Below, piece after piece: positions 36,212 to 44,519 of a DNA stretch of 64,000 bases. The notes under the pieces were generated by a model that searched no databases, was not told the DNA's origin, and saw nothing but the letters and a program-made list of their open reading frames with translations. A program made the position numbers and the translations under genes. Location: contig CAVOPB010000003.1 of NCBI GenBank assembly GCA_963697805.1, positions 476,508 to 540,507 on the forward strand, in the 5' to 3' direction. Position 1 is the first letter of the stretch, and every line of letters begins with the position of its first letter. The stretch comes from VRUE01 sp963697805 (lineage in GTDB: Bacteria; Actinomycetota; Thermoleophilia; Solirubrobacterales; 70-9).

Positions 36212-36761
36212 GCTGGTAGCGGAGGTAGAGCGCGGGGGAGTCGAACTTGCGGGTCTCGACCAGGTCGAGGTCGAGTTGTCGCTCAAGCGCCGGGAAGAAC
36301 GGCTTGCCGCCGCCGACGACGACCGGGATGACGAAAAGCTGAAACTCATCGACCAGTCCGGCGGCGATCAGTGATCCGGCGAGGCCGGAGCCGCCGACGG
36401 CGACGTCCGCGGTCGATTCCTCCTTCAGCCTCGCGGCCTCCTCGTCAGCACCGTCGCGGAGCAGCGTCGTGTTTCCCTCGACCTCCTCGAGCGTCTTCGA
36501 GAAGACGACCTTTGGCAGTGCCTTCCAGATCCGCGCGAACTCGAGCTCGGCCTCGCCGAGCGACTCCTGTTCCTCGGCCGTCTCCCAGTAGACCATCGTC
36601 TCGTAGAGGCGCCTGCCGAGGAGGTGGACGCCGATATCCCGCACCCGCTCGTTGTGGAACCGGTGCAGCTCCTGGTCCGGCGCTGACCAGCCGAAATCGC
36701 CGTCCGGCCCGGAGATGTAGCCGTCGAGCGACACGCTCATCGAGTAGAGCAACCGACCCAT
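36201..36761 (-). CDS. Dihydrofolate reductase-fold (RibD C-terminal) protein
   Basis: The 186 residues open with LLYSMSVSLDGYISGPDGDFGW, the typical start of RibD_C/DHFR-like proteins. They also have HLLGRRLYETMVYWE and, near the C-terminus, VAVGGSGLAGSLIAAGLVDE and FVIPVVVGGGKPFF. Such proteins bind NADPH; most have unknown substrates. ATG 36761 was chosen because it sits right before the first strand. It is convergent with nhaA and divergent from the next gene. Confidence 0.82.
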   Translation of the reverse strand: MGRLLYSMSVSLDGYISGPDGDFGWSAPDQELHRFHNERVRDIGVHLLGRRLYETMVYWETAEEQESLGEAELEFARIWKALPKVVFSKTLEEVEGNTTLLRDGADEEAARLKEESTADVAVGGSGLAGSLIAAGLVDEFQLFVIPVVVGGGKPFFPALERQLDLDLVETRKFDSPALYLRYQLRR

Positions 36762-36816
36762 GGCCGGTGTCACGATAAGACCTCGAGCGCGCCTGAGCGG
36801 GTTAGAGTTGATTGAG

Positions 36817-37098
36817 ATGCTGAGGCACGCCGTCATCTGGTCGATGGCCGAGGGTCGCGAGGGGGAGCTCGACGAGGTGCTGCGCGAATTGCGCGAGCTC
36901 CCCGACCAGATCGAGGAGATCGCCGGGCTCAGCGCCGGGCGCCTGCTCAACGAGTCCGGGTTGGAAGCGGTGCTCTGCGTCGATGTCGCCGACGCCGACG
37001 CCCTCGAGCGCTACCGCGCGCACCCCGCCCACCAGCCGGTTTTGACGCGCCTTCGGGACACCGCAGCGGAGCTCGTGGTCGCCGACTACGAATACTGA
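36817..37098 (+). CDS. Dabb (stress-responsive A/B barrel) domain protein
   Basis: The 93-residue protein starts MLRHAVIWSMAEG and ends with HPAHQPVLTRLRDTAAELVVADYEY, matching the alpha/beta-barrel Dabb fold (conserved HxVxW at the first strand and the HP.HQ block). These small dimeric proteins have diverse or unknown roles. ATG 36817 was chosen by homology to this N-terminus. It lies 22 bp before the first promoter of the catabolic cluster. Confidence 0.75.
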   Translation: MLRHAVIWSMAEGREGELDEVLRELRELPDQIEEIAGLSAGRLLNESGLEAVLCVDVADADALERYRAHPAHQPVLTRLRDTAAELVVADYEY

Positions 37099-37120
37099 AG
37101 CGTCCGCTCTGAGACTCGGC

Positions 37121-37150
37121 TTGACGGGGTCGCCGCCGATAGCGTACGGT
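37121..37150 (+). promoter_or_regulatory. Cluster promoter P1
   Basis: TTGACG (37121-37126), an 18-nt spacer and TACGGT (37145-37150). Both hexamers and the spacing are identical to those at 49132-49161, upstream of the aldolase gene in the same cluster. The predicted start is near 37157, giving a leader of about 65 nt before the chosen first start codon. Confidence 0.6.
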
Positions 37151-37184
37151 GGCACCGGTGGGCCGCTACGACAGTCGTGATTCC

Positions 37185-37200
37185 GTTCGATCTTCCGAAC
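37185..37200. promoter_or_regulatory. Candidate operator O1
   Basis: GTTCGATCTTCCGAAC has 5-bp inverted arms (GTTCG/CGAAC). It begins 35 nt after the end of the P1 -10. A related 16-mer occurs at 49197-49212 at the same distance from its promoter, with 11 of 16 positions identical and both half-sites kept. A position downstream of the start site suggests roadblock repression. The XRE-cupin regulator of the cluster is the obvious candidate ligand. Confidence 0.5.
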
Positions 37201-37223
37201 GCACTGACGCTGGGAGCCTCGCC

Positions 37224-38471
37224 GTGCTGGTCATCGGCACGCTCGATACGAAGAGCGCCGAGATCGAGTATCTCGCAGCCGCGATCGACCGTCGCGGAGC
37301 GACCCCGCTGCTGCTCGACTCCTCAACGGGTGAGAGGGAGGCGTCCTCCAGGTTCGAGGTGATCGCTCGTGGCGAGGTCGCCGCAGCCGCCGGGTCGTCG
37401 ATCGCGGCCATTGCCGAGCTTCCACGTGGCGAGGCTGTGGAAACGATGAGAAACGGGGTCCGCGAGCTGACCGTGAAACTCGTCGCCTCCGGCCGCGTCG
37501 ACGGAGCGATTTGCATCGGCGGCGCCGGCGCCCATCTGGCGGGGCCCGCCTTTCAGGAGCTCCCGCTCGGGTTCCCGAAGCTGGTCGTCTCCCCGCTCGC
37601 CTCCGGGCAGCGCCAGTTCGAGGCCTACGTCGGACTGAGGGACGTCGCGGTCATGCACTCGGTGGCCGACATCGCCGGCATCAACGTGATCACCGCACGG
37701 GTCTTCCGCTCGGCCGCCGGATACATCGCAGGAGCGGCGGCCGCCTATCGGGACGACATCGACGAGGAGCCCGAGGATGGCGTCCCCACAGTCGCGGTCT
37801 CGATGAACGGGAACACAACGGTGGCGATGGATCGCGGGCGGGCCCGGCTCGAGAAGGCCGGTTACGCGGTCGTCACCTTCCACGCCAACGGCGTCGGCGG
37901 TCGCGCGCTCGAGGCATTCGTCGAGTCCGGTCGGGCGGCCGCCGTCCTCGACTACACGACTACCGAGCTCGGGGCCACCGTGGTCGGCGGGCTGATGAAT
38001 GCCGGACCGACCCGGATGGAGACGGCTGGCCGGCAGGGCACCCCGCAGGTGCTCGTCCCGGGCTGTGTCGACTTCATCACCTGCGGCCCGCGTGCAGAGG
38101 CCGAGCAGGAATTTCCGGGGCGCGTGATGTTCGGTCACAACCCCGAGCTGACGCTGGTCAGGCTTCTCGGCGACGAGATGGCGGAGCTCGGCGCAATATT
38201 CGCCGCCAAGGCAAACCTCGCCGTCGGCCCGACCACGGTCCTGGTGCCGAAGGAGGGGTTCTCGGTCCCCGACGCCGAGGGCGGGCCGTTCTGGGACCCC
38301 GCGGCCGATGAGGCCTTCATCGGCACCCTGGTGGCCGGCCTCGACTCGGGCATCCGGATCCAGGTGATCGATGCCCACATCAACGACGAGCGCTTCGCCG
38401 ATGCCGCGGTCGACGAGCTGCTGGCCCTGGTCGGGGGCGCCGCCGGCAGGAAGGCGGAGGTGTCAGCATGA
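37224..38471 (+). CDS. Tm-1-like ATP-binding (UPF0261) protein
   Basis: UPF0261 proteins have an N-terminal Tm-1-like nucleotide-binding domain and appear in catabolic clusters; the reaction is not established. Here VLVIGTLDTKSAEIEYLAAAI is the typical N-terminus, and GAGAHLAGPAFQELPLGFPKLVVSPLASG and VMFGHNPELTLVR are conserved blocks. I chose GTG 37224 (415 aa) because GGGAG lies 7 nt upstream and homology begins there. A GTG at 37149 would overlap the promoter -10. Its TGA overlaps the next ATG. It is the first gene of the cluster. Confidence 0.85.
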   Translation: MLVIGTLDTKSAEIEYLAAAIDRRGATPLLLDSSTGEREASSRFEVIARGEVAAAAGSSIAAIAELPRGEAVETMRNGVRELTVKLVASGRVDGAICIGGAGAHLAGPAFQELPLGFPKLVVSPLASGQRQFEAYVGLRDVAVMHSVADIAGINVITARVFRSAAGYIAGAAAAYRDDIDEEPEDGVPTVAVSMNGNTTVAMDRGRARLEKAGYAVVTFHANGVGGRALEAFVESGRAAAVLDYTTTELGATVVGGLMNAGPTRMETAGRQGTPQVLVPGCVDFITCGPRAEAEQEFPGRVMFGHNPELTLVRLLGDEMAELGAIFAAKANLAVGPTTVLVPKEGFSVPDAEGGPFWDPAADEAFIGTLVAGLDSGIRIQVIDAHINDERFADAAVDELLALVGGAAGRKAEVSA

Positions 38472-39448
38472 GCCTCTCCTGGGGGATCGTCTCGACCGCC
38501 GACATCCTCGGCGAGATGCTGCCCGCCTTCGCCGAGTCGGATGCGGCGGAGCTGCGGGCGATCGCCAGCCGCGATCAGTCACGGGCCGAGGCCTTCGCCG
38601 GCGAGCACGGCATCCCGACCGCGTCCGGCTCCTACCGGGCGCTGCTCGAGGACGACTCGATCGAGTGCGTCTACATCCCGCTTCCCAACTCGCTGCACGG
38701 GGAGTGGGCGCGGGCCGCGATCGAGGCCGGCAAGCACGTCCTCTGCGAGAAGCCGCTGACCCCGACCGCCGAGGAGGCGCAGTCCCTCTTCGAGCTCGCC
38801 GAGGAGCGCGGCGTCGTCCTGATGGAGGCGTTCATGTTCCGCCACCATCCGAAGACGAGGAAGCTGCGGGAGATCTGCCGTAGCGGCGAGCTCGGCGAGC
38901 TGCGCGTGGTGCGCTCGAAGTTCCACTTCAAGACCGCGGAACCGGCCACCGACATCCGCTACGACCCGGAGCTCGCCGGCGGCGCCCTGCGCGACGTCGG
39001 CTGCTACTGCGTCAGCATGGCCACCTACCTGGCCGGCGCCGCGCCGGACTCGGTTGCGGCGACCGCGAGGATGTCGGAGTCCGGCATCGACGAGCAGTTC
39101 TCGGCGTCGCTCGGGTTCGGCAACGAGCTGCTGGCGGTGTTCGACTGCGGCATGTACGGCCCGCTCGACGTCGGCGTCGAAGTGCTCGGCACCGAGGGGC
39201 GGGCGGTGGTCTCGATGCCCTGGTACGCACACCTCGAGCCGCTCAGCATCGAGGTCGAACGCGGCGGCGACACGACGATCGTCCCGACCCCCGGCCCAAG
39301 CGCCTATCGGCTCGAGATCGACAACGTCTGCGCGGCGGCCCGCGGCGAGGCAGCACCCGAGATCTCCGCCGAGGAGACCCTGAGAAACCTGACAACCATC
39401 GAGCGACTTCTCGAGGTCGCCGAGCGCGAGCGGTCCCATGCCGCCTGA
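38468..39448 (+). CDS. Gfo/Idh/MocA-family oxidoreductase (1)
   Basis: NAD(P)-dependent sugar or cyclitol dehydrogenase of 326 residues. The Rossmann segment is WGIVSTADILGEMLPAF. The family lysine motif is CEKPLTP (about residue 95), followed by MEAFMFRHHPKT and the conserved GGALRDVGCYCV with the catalytic-region histidine replaced by C/Y context. It is closer to the xylose/dihydrodiol dehydrogenase type than to classic IolG. It overlaps the gene before (ATGA) and the gene after (11 nt), so it is part of a tight operon. Confidence 0.88.
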   Translation: MSLSWGIVSTADILGEMLPAFAESDAAELRAIASRDQSRAEAFAGEHGIPTASGSYRALLEDDSIECVYIPLPNSLHGEWARAAIEAGKHVLCEKPLTPTAEEAQSLFELAEERGVVLMEAFMFRHHPKTRKLREICRSGELGELRVVRSKFHFKTAEPATDIRYDPELAGGALRDVGCYCVSMATYLAGAAPDSVAATARMSESGIDEQFSASLGFGNELLAVFDCGMYGPLDVGVEVLGTEGRAVVSMPWYAHLEPLSIEVERGGDTTIVPTPGPSAYRLEIDNVCAAARGEAAPEISAEETLRNLTTIERLLEVAERERSHAA

Positions 39449-40592
39449 GGAAATAACGACAGCGGTGACCGAGACAAACTCGAAGGCCGGGTCCAGCAGC
39501 AACGCCGAGGACTCGCAGGTGCCCGTGGTCGAGCTGAAGGGCGTCTCCAAGACCTACCCCGGCGGCACGGTCCCCGCCGTCACCGAGATGAACCTGGCGA
39601 TTCGCGAGGGAGAATTCTTCTCGCTCCTCGGCTCCAGCGGCAGCGGCAAGACGACGACGCTGCGGCTGATCGCAGGGTTCGAGCAGCCGACCGTCGGGTC
39701 CGTACTCCTCGACGGAGTCGACGCGACCGGCGTGCCGCCGTTCCGCCGCGACGTCAACACCGTCTTCCAGAACTACGCCCTCTTCCCGCACATGAAGGTC
39801 GACGCCAACGTCGCCTACCCGCTGAAGATGGCGGGGACGCCGAAGGCAGAGATCAAGACCCGGGTCGGGGAGGCCCTCGAGCGGGTTTCGATGACCGGTT
39901 ACGAGAAGCGGCTGCCGCATCAGCTCTCCGGGGGGCAGCGGCAGCGGGTCGCCCTGGCCCGCGCCCTGATCGGCCGCCCCCGCCTGCTGCTCCTCGACGA
40001 GCCGCTCGGCGCGCTCGATCTGAAGCTCCGCGAGAGCATGCTGCTCGTCCTCAGGAACCTCCAGCGCGAGGTCGGGATCACCTTCATCTACGTGACCCAC
40101 GATCAGAGCGAGGCGCTGGCGATGAGCGACCGCCTTGCGGTGATGAGCGACGGCCGGGTCGAACAGCTGGCGACCCCGACCGAGATCTACGAGAAGCCGG
40201 CGACCTCGTTCGTCGCCGGGTTCATCGGCAAAGCGAACCTGCTCGAGTGTCGCTGGGGCTCCGACCATCAGGCCACGGCCGGAGGGGTCACGATCGCGCT
40301 CGCCGAGCCCGCCGAGGAGGAGAGCTTCACCCTCAGCATCCGGCCCGAGGCGATGGTCCTCGGCGAGGACAGCCGTGGGCTCGCGAACCACTTCGAGGCG
40401 ACGATCGGCGACGTCCTCTTCCTCGGCCACGAGCGGGAGCTGCTGATCGACATCGGCGACCAGAGGGTGATGGTCAGAAGCGCCAGCCAGGACCACTCGG
40501 CGGGAGATCGGATCGAGATCGGCTGGGACCCGGCCGACGCCGTGATCGTGAAGGAGACGGGAACGTGGCAACCGCTGCGGCAAGACGTCTAG
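39438..40592 (+). CDS. ABC transporter ATPase, polyamine (PotA) type
   Basis: The 384 residues carry Walker A GSSGSGKTTT, signature LSGGQRQRVALARAL, Walker B LLLLDEPLGALD and the switch histidine VTHDQSEAL. A C-terminal TOBE-like domain (about 290-384) follows. The protein energises import together with the two permeases that follow. PotA-type systems carry polyamines, but this group also includes importers for other cations, phosphonates and sugar-like compounds, so the name reflects family only. The gene overlaps both neighbours. Confidence 0.92.
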   Translation: MPPEEITTAVTETNSKAGSSSNAEDSQVPVVELKGVSKTYPGGTVPAVTEMNLAIREGEFFSLLGSSGSGKTTTLRLIAGFEQPTVGSVLLDGVDATGVPPFRRDVNTVFQNYALFPHMKVDANVAYPLKMAGTPKAEIKTRVGEALERVSMTGYEKRLPHQLSGGQRQRVALARALIGRPRLLLLDEPLGALDLKLRESMLLVLRNLQREVGITFIYVTHDQSEALAMSDRLAVMSDGRVEQLATPTEIYEKPATSFVAGFIGKANLLECRWGSDHQATAGGVTIALAEPAEEESFTLSIRPEAMVLGEDSRGLANHFEATIGDVLFLGHERELLIDIGDQRVMVRSASQDHSAGDRIEIGWDPADAVIVKETGTWQPLRQDV

Positions 40593-41467
40593 AACCGATC
40601 ACAGAACTGCCGCGGCGGCTCCCCGAGCGCGCCCGCAGAATCCTGATCCTGACCCCGGCGATCGTCTGGATCATCGTCCTCATCCTGCTGCCGAATGCCT
40701 TCCTCATCTCCTACAGCCTCTGGAAAAACGAACTCGGCTTCATCGCCCACGAATGGAACTTCCACAACTACGGCGACCTCTTCGCCTCCGAAGTCTTCAA
40801 AACCCTGCTGAAACGGACACTGATCATCGCGCTCGTCTCGACCACGGTGGCGATGCTGATCGCCTACCCGCTGGCCTATGTCGTGGTGACGAAATTCGGC
40901 CGCTACAAGCTGCTCGCGGCGCTGCTGATCATCATCCCGCTCTGGGTCAGCTATCTGATGAGGGTGTTCGCCTGGAAAATCATCCTCGGCGAAAAGGGCG
41001 TCCTCAACGGCCTGCTCGAATCGACCGGCATTACCGACAAGCCCTCCTCGGCATTCCTCTACTCGACCTCGACGGTGATCCTCACCCTGACCTACGTCGC
41101 GATCCCGTACATCTTCCTCGCCGCCTACACCTCGCTGGATCGGATCCCGAAGCACTACTACGAGGCGTCCGGGGATTGTGGGGCCTCCGCCTGGCGGACC
41201 TTCCGTCATGTGATCTGGCCGCTCAGCAGGCCCGGTGTGGCGGTCGGGTTCGCGATCGGGTTCGTGCTCACCTTCGGCGACTACGTCACCCCGGCGATGG
41301 TCGGCGGCCTCGACGGGACGATGCTGGGCTCGATCGTCCTCCAGGAGTTCGGGACGGCGAACAACTGGCCGCAGGGCGCTGCGATCGGGGTGACAATCAT
41401 CGGCGCCGGCCTGCTGGTGCTGGCGCTTGTCTCCCTGTTCACCCGATTGGAGGCGGAGATCGAATGA
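40565..41467 (+). CDS. ABC transporter permease, PotB type
   Basis: The 300-residue inner-membrane protein has about six TM helices. The EAA loop (YYEASGDCGASAWRTFRHVIWPLSRPG, spanning about 41158-41238) contacts the ATPase. GTG 40565 lies 8 nt after AAGGAG (40551-40556) inside the end of the ATPase gene, giving a 28-nt overlap. Much of the gene uses GAA/AAA codons, as do the other transport genes here. Its TGA overlaps the next ATG. Confidence 0.92.
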   Translation: MATAAARRLEPITELPRRLPERARRILILTPAIVWIIVLILLPNAFLISYSLWKNELGFIAHEWNFHNYGDLFASEVFKTLLKRTLIIALVSTTVAMLIAYPLAYVVVTKFGRYKLLAALLIIIPLWVSYLMRVFAWKIILGEKGVLNGLLESTGITDKPSSAFLYSTSTVILTLTYVAIPYIFLAAYTSLDRIPKHYYEASGDCGASAWRTFRHVIWPLSRPGVAVGFAIGFVLTFGDYVTPAMVGGLDGTMLGSIVLQEFGTANNWPQGAAIGVTIIGAGLLVLALVSLFTRLEAEIE

Positions 41468-42378
41468 CGCCCGAGGCGGCACGAATGACTCCCCGCAAAC
41501 GGGAAAGCAAACCGGTGAAAATCGTCACCACCGCGCTGGTCAGCTTCGCGGTCGTCGCCGTCTACGTCTTCCTCTACGCGCCGATGATCATCACAGCGCT
41601 GTTCTCGGTCAACGACGGCAAGATCCAGACCCTCCCGTATCAGGGCTTCACCAGCAAGTGGTACACGGCGCTGTTCGAAGACGAAAAGATGGTCAACGCG
41701 ATCGAGTACAGCCTCAAAGTGGCGTTCGTCGCGGTTCTCATCTCCGCTTGTGCGGCACTCGGCCTGTCGCTGATCCTGCACCGTATGCGGCTGCGTGGAA
41801 AAGCCGTGATCGAGGCCCTGCTCGCGAGCCCGCTGGTCGCCCCGGGCCTGGTGCTGGGGATCTCACTGCTGGTGGTCTTCCACTCGGCCAAGGTCGAACC
41901 GGGCTTCTGGACGATCATCGCCGGGCACATCACCTTCATCACGCCGCTGATCATGTTCATCCTCCTGCAGCGGCTCAAAACCGCGGATCCCTCGCTCGAG
42001 CAGGCATCGATGGACTGCGGCGCCGGCTCACTGCGCACCTTCTGGCACGTGACGCTGCCAGGCGTCCGCGTTCCCCTCGTCGCCGGGTGCCTGCTCGGCT
42101 TCACGCTTTCGATGGACGAGATCGCCGTCACCTTCTTCCTCGCCGGGACCGAACCGACCCTCCCCGTCTACGTCTGGGGCCTGCTCCGATTCGGTTTCAC
42201 CCCCGAGGTCAACGCGGCCTTCACCCTGCTCGCTGGCGGGTCGCTGCTGCTGATCGGCTTTGCCGGCCTGCTGCTGTTCTTCTCCGGGCGGCGAAACCGA
42301 CTTCCGGAGGAAAAGCGGCGACGGGGTGGGCTGTTTTCCCGGACGCCGAAGCCCGAACAAGCGATCCAGGGAGCCTGA
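41464..42378 (+). CDS. ABC transporter permease, PotC type
   Basis: The 304 residues have about six TM helices and the EAA loop LEQASMDCGAGSLRTFWHVTLPGVR (about 41995-42072). FTLSMDEIAVTFFLAG is the conserved PotC-type segment after it. ATG 41464 overlaps the PotB stop. A basic C-terminal tail (GRRNRLPEEKRRRGG) is cytoplasmic. It pairs with the preceding permease to form the membrane channel. Confidence 0.92.
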   Translation: MTPEAARMTPRKRESKPVKIVTTALVSFAVVAVYVFLYAPMIITALFSVNDGKIQTLPYQGFTSKWYTALFEDEKMVNAIEYSLKVAFVAVLISACAALGLSLILHRMRLRGKAVIEALLASPLVAPGLVLGISLLVVFHSAKVEPGFWTIIAGHITFITPLIMFILLQRLKTADPSLEQASMDCGAGSLRTFWHVTLPGVRVPLVAGCLLGFTLSMDEIAVTFFLAGTEPTLPVYVWGLLRFGFTPEVNAAFTLLAGGSLLLIGFAGLLLFFSGRRNRLPEEKRRRGGLFSRTPKPEQAIQGA

Positions 42379-42380
42379 AT

Positions 42381-43262
42381 ATGCGATTCGCCTTCTTCCT
42401 TCCCAACTTCGGCCCCTTCGGCGATACCGACGCCCTGATTCAGCTGGCGCAGGACGCCGAGTCCTCGGGCTGGCATGGGTTCTTCATCTGGGACCACATC
42501 CAGCTCGACGGCGCCGAGACCGGGCCGATCGTCGACCCCTGGGTGGCGCTGACCGCGATCGCCGGCGCGACCTCGACCCTGCGGGTCGGAACGATGATCA
42601 CGCCGCTGGCACGGCGGCGGCCATGGAAGCTCGCCCGCGAGACCGTCACCCTCGACCGTTTCTCGAAGGGCCGGCTGACGCTGGGCGTCGGCCTCGGCTA
42701 CCCGCCCGAGGACGAGTTCGGGACCTTCGGCGAGGAGACCGACGATCGCGTCCGGGCGGAGAAGCTCGACGAGGGGTTGGAGATCCTCGACGGGCTCTGG
42801 AGCGGCGAGAAGGTCGACCACGACGGCGAGCACTACAGGGTCAGCGGCGCCCAGTTCGAACCGCGCCCCGTCCAGGAGCCGCGGATCCCGATCTGGTGCG
42901 GCGGCTGGTGGCCGAACAAACGCCCGTTCCGACGCGCGGCGCGCTGGGACGGCGTCGCGCCCGAGCTGGCCCCGGCCGGAGGGACACCGACTCCATCGCA
43001 GGTCGCCGAAATCGCCGCCTACGTGAAGGAGCACGGGGCCCGCGACCCCTTCGACATCGCCGTCAACGGCTACTCGGAGGGCGGCGGCGAGCCCGAGGCG
43101 GGGGCAATCGCCGACTACGAGGCGGCGGGCCTCACCTGGTGGCTCGAGCGAATCGACACCGACCGACTTTTCTCTTTCGACCAAGCACAACAGCGAGTCC
43201 ACGCTGGCCCCCCAAGCGGCGGTGAGGACGACAACAGTCCAACTAAGAAAGGAACATCATGA
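42381..43262 (+). CDS. LLM-class flavin-dependent oxidoreductase
   Basis: TIM-barrel, F420- or FMN-dependent enzyme of 293 residues in the luciferase-like family. The N-terminus MRFAFFLPNFGPFGD and the blocks GWHGFFIWDHIQL, VGTMITPLARRRPWKLARE and LTLGVGLGYPPEDEF are typical. Its position between the permeases and the binding protein (2-nt and 4-nt junctions) suggests it acts on the imported compound, for example by hydride transfer or oxidative cleavage. The cofactor is unknown; thermoleophilia often use F420. Confidence 0.85.
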   Translation: MRFAFFLPNFGPFGDTDALIQLAQDAESSGWHGFFIWDHIQLDGAETGPIVDPWVALTAIAGATSTLRVGTMITPLARRRPWKLARETVTLDRFSKGRLTLGVGLGYPPEDEFGTFGEETDDRVRAEKLDEGLEILDGLWSGEKVDHDGEHYRVSGAQFEPRPVQEPRIPIWCGGWWPNKRPFRRAARWDGVAPELAPAGGTPTPSQVAEIAAYVKEHGARDPFDIAVNGYSEGGGEPEAGAIADYEAAGLTWWLERIDTDRLFSFDQAQQRVHAGPPSGGEDDNSPTKKGTS

Positions 43263-44446
43263 AAGAGCAGTACAAACGGGTGGCCATTGTCAGCCTGGTC
43301 GCACTGTTCGGCGTGCTTTTCGCTGCCTGTGGTGGCGGAAGCGACACAACCGGCTCAAGCGGCGAAGAAGCCAACTCGGGCAGCGGCGAAACGATCAACG
43401 TCCTCACCTGGGAGACGTACGACGAACCCGAATGGATTGAAGAATTCGAAGAAGAATCCGGGATCAAGGTGAACGCGACGAACGTCGGCTCCCCGGCCGA
43501 AATGTTCTCCAAAGTGAAAGCCAACCCGGGTCAGTTCGACATCGTCCTCAACACGGCGGGATGGTTCCCGCAGTACGTCGACGGCGACCTGCTGGTCCCG
43601 ATCGACGAAAGCAAAGTCCCGGAGATGAAGAACATCAAGCTCGGGTTCGACTGGAAAGGTTCGACGACCGTCGATAACGAACTGTATGGAGTCCTCTACA
43701 ACTGGGGCACCCAGCCGCTGGCCTGGATTCCCGACGACGTCAAGGGCCTGAACCTGAAGAAATACGAGAACAGCCAGGGCGAACTCGACGATTGGACCGT
43801 CCTCTGGGATCCGGCGCTGAAGGGCAAGGTCTCGCTCTTCGACGACCCGACCTCGGCCGAGCCGATGGTTCCGCTCGCGCTCGGGTTCAAGGACCCGTAC
43901 AACCTCGACGAAGAAGAATTCGAAGCGTTCGAAAAGAAATTGATGGAACTGCGTCCGCAGATCAAACGTCTGACGAGCGGCTTCGATGACCAGACGGCCC
44001 AGCTGGCCGCCAATGAAGCGTCGGTGGCGATGTTGAACAACATCGCGACCGCGACGGCGCTGAAGGAAGAAGGCAAAACCCTGCTGGTGAACAACGTCGT
44101 CAGGCAGGGTATGCCCGCCTGGAGCGACAACCTGGCGATCACCAAAGAGGGCGGCGCCAACAAGGAAGACGCGGTCTACAAGTTCATCAACAAGTCACTC
44201 GAGCTGCCCTGGCAGGCGCGGTTCATCGCCAACAGCGGTAACTCGGGCACCCTGAACTACGAACAGGCCACATCGAAGGAAGCGAAGGAACAGGGTTTGA
44301 CGGCGGAAAAACTGGAAGGGACTCTCATCCCTGCCACGAAAGCCGGCGACGAATTCTTCGAAGTGCTGAAGTTCTACCAGCCCGTCGAGGACCTGCCCCG
44401 TCGCCTGGAAGTGTGGAACGAATTCAAACTCGGCCTCGGAAGCTAG
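43259..44446 (+). CDS. ABC transporter substrate-binding lipoprotein, PotD type (SBP1)
   Basis: The 395-residue lipoprotein has a lipobox LFAAC with Cys24, followed by a Gly/Ser linker. The binding domain begins INVLTWETYDEPEWIEEFE, as in PotD/PotF-type extracellular proteins. A good AAAGGA site precedes ATG 43259. Codon use favours GAA and AAA, consistent with high expression. A strong hairpin follows the stop. It is clearly paralogous to the second binding protein at 55694 (both have WETY.E.EW and QATSKEAK). Confidence 0.92.
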   Translation: MKEQYKRVAIVSLVALFGVLFAACGGGSDTTGSSGEEANSGSGETINVLTWETYDEPEWIEEFEEESGIKVNATNVGSPAEMFSKVKANPGQFDIVLNTAGWFPQYVDGDLLVPIDESKVPEMKNIKLGFDWKGSTTVDNELYGVLYNWGTQPLAWIPDDVKGLNLKKYENSQGELDDWTVLWDPALKGKVSLFDDPTSAEPMVPLALGFKDPYNLDEEEFEAFEKKLMELRPQIKRLTSGFDDQTAQLAANEASVAMLNNIATATALKEEGKTLLVNNVVRQGMPAWSDNLAITKEGGANKEDAVYKFINKSLELPWQARFIANSGNSGTLNYEQATSKEAKEQGLTAEKLEGTLIPATKAGDEFFEVLKFYQPVEDLPRRLEVWNEFKLGLGS

Positions 44447-44467
44447 TGGTCGAGGGCTGATGCGGAT

Positions 44468-44497
44468 GGGGCGCGGCGGCAGCGGCCGCCGCGCCCC
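44468..44497 (+). promoter_or_regulatory. Strong intergenic stem-loop after SBP1
   Basis: GGGGCGCGGCGGC (44468-44480) pairs perfectly with GCCGCCGCGCCCC (44485-44497) around a 4-nt loop, 22 nt after the SBP1 stop. No T-run follows. Such hairpins between a binding-protein gene and downstream genes usually protect the upstream mRNA or attenuate read-through, raising SBP dosage. It also shows that ATG 44460 is unlikely to start the next gene. Confidence 0.65.
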
Positions 44498-44519
44498 TCG
44501 GCGGAAGGCACCGTACGAC

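Noticed and set aside
44460..44519. Epimerase starting at ATG 44460
   Set aside because: The added residues translate the 13-bp hairpin into a basic low-complexity tail, with no ribosome site.
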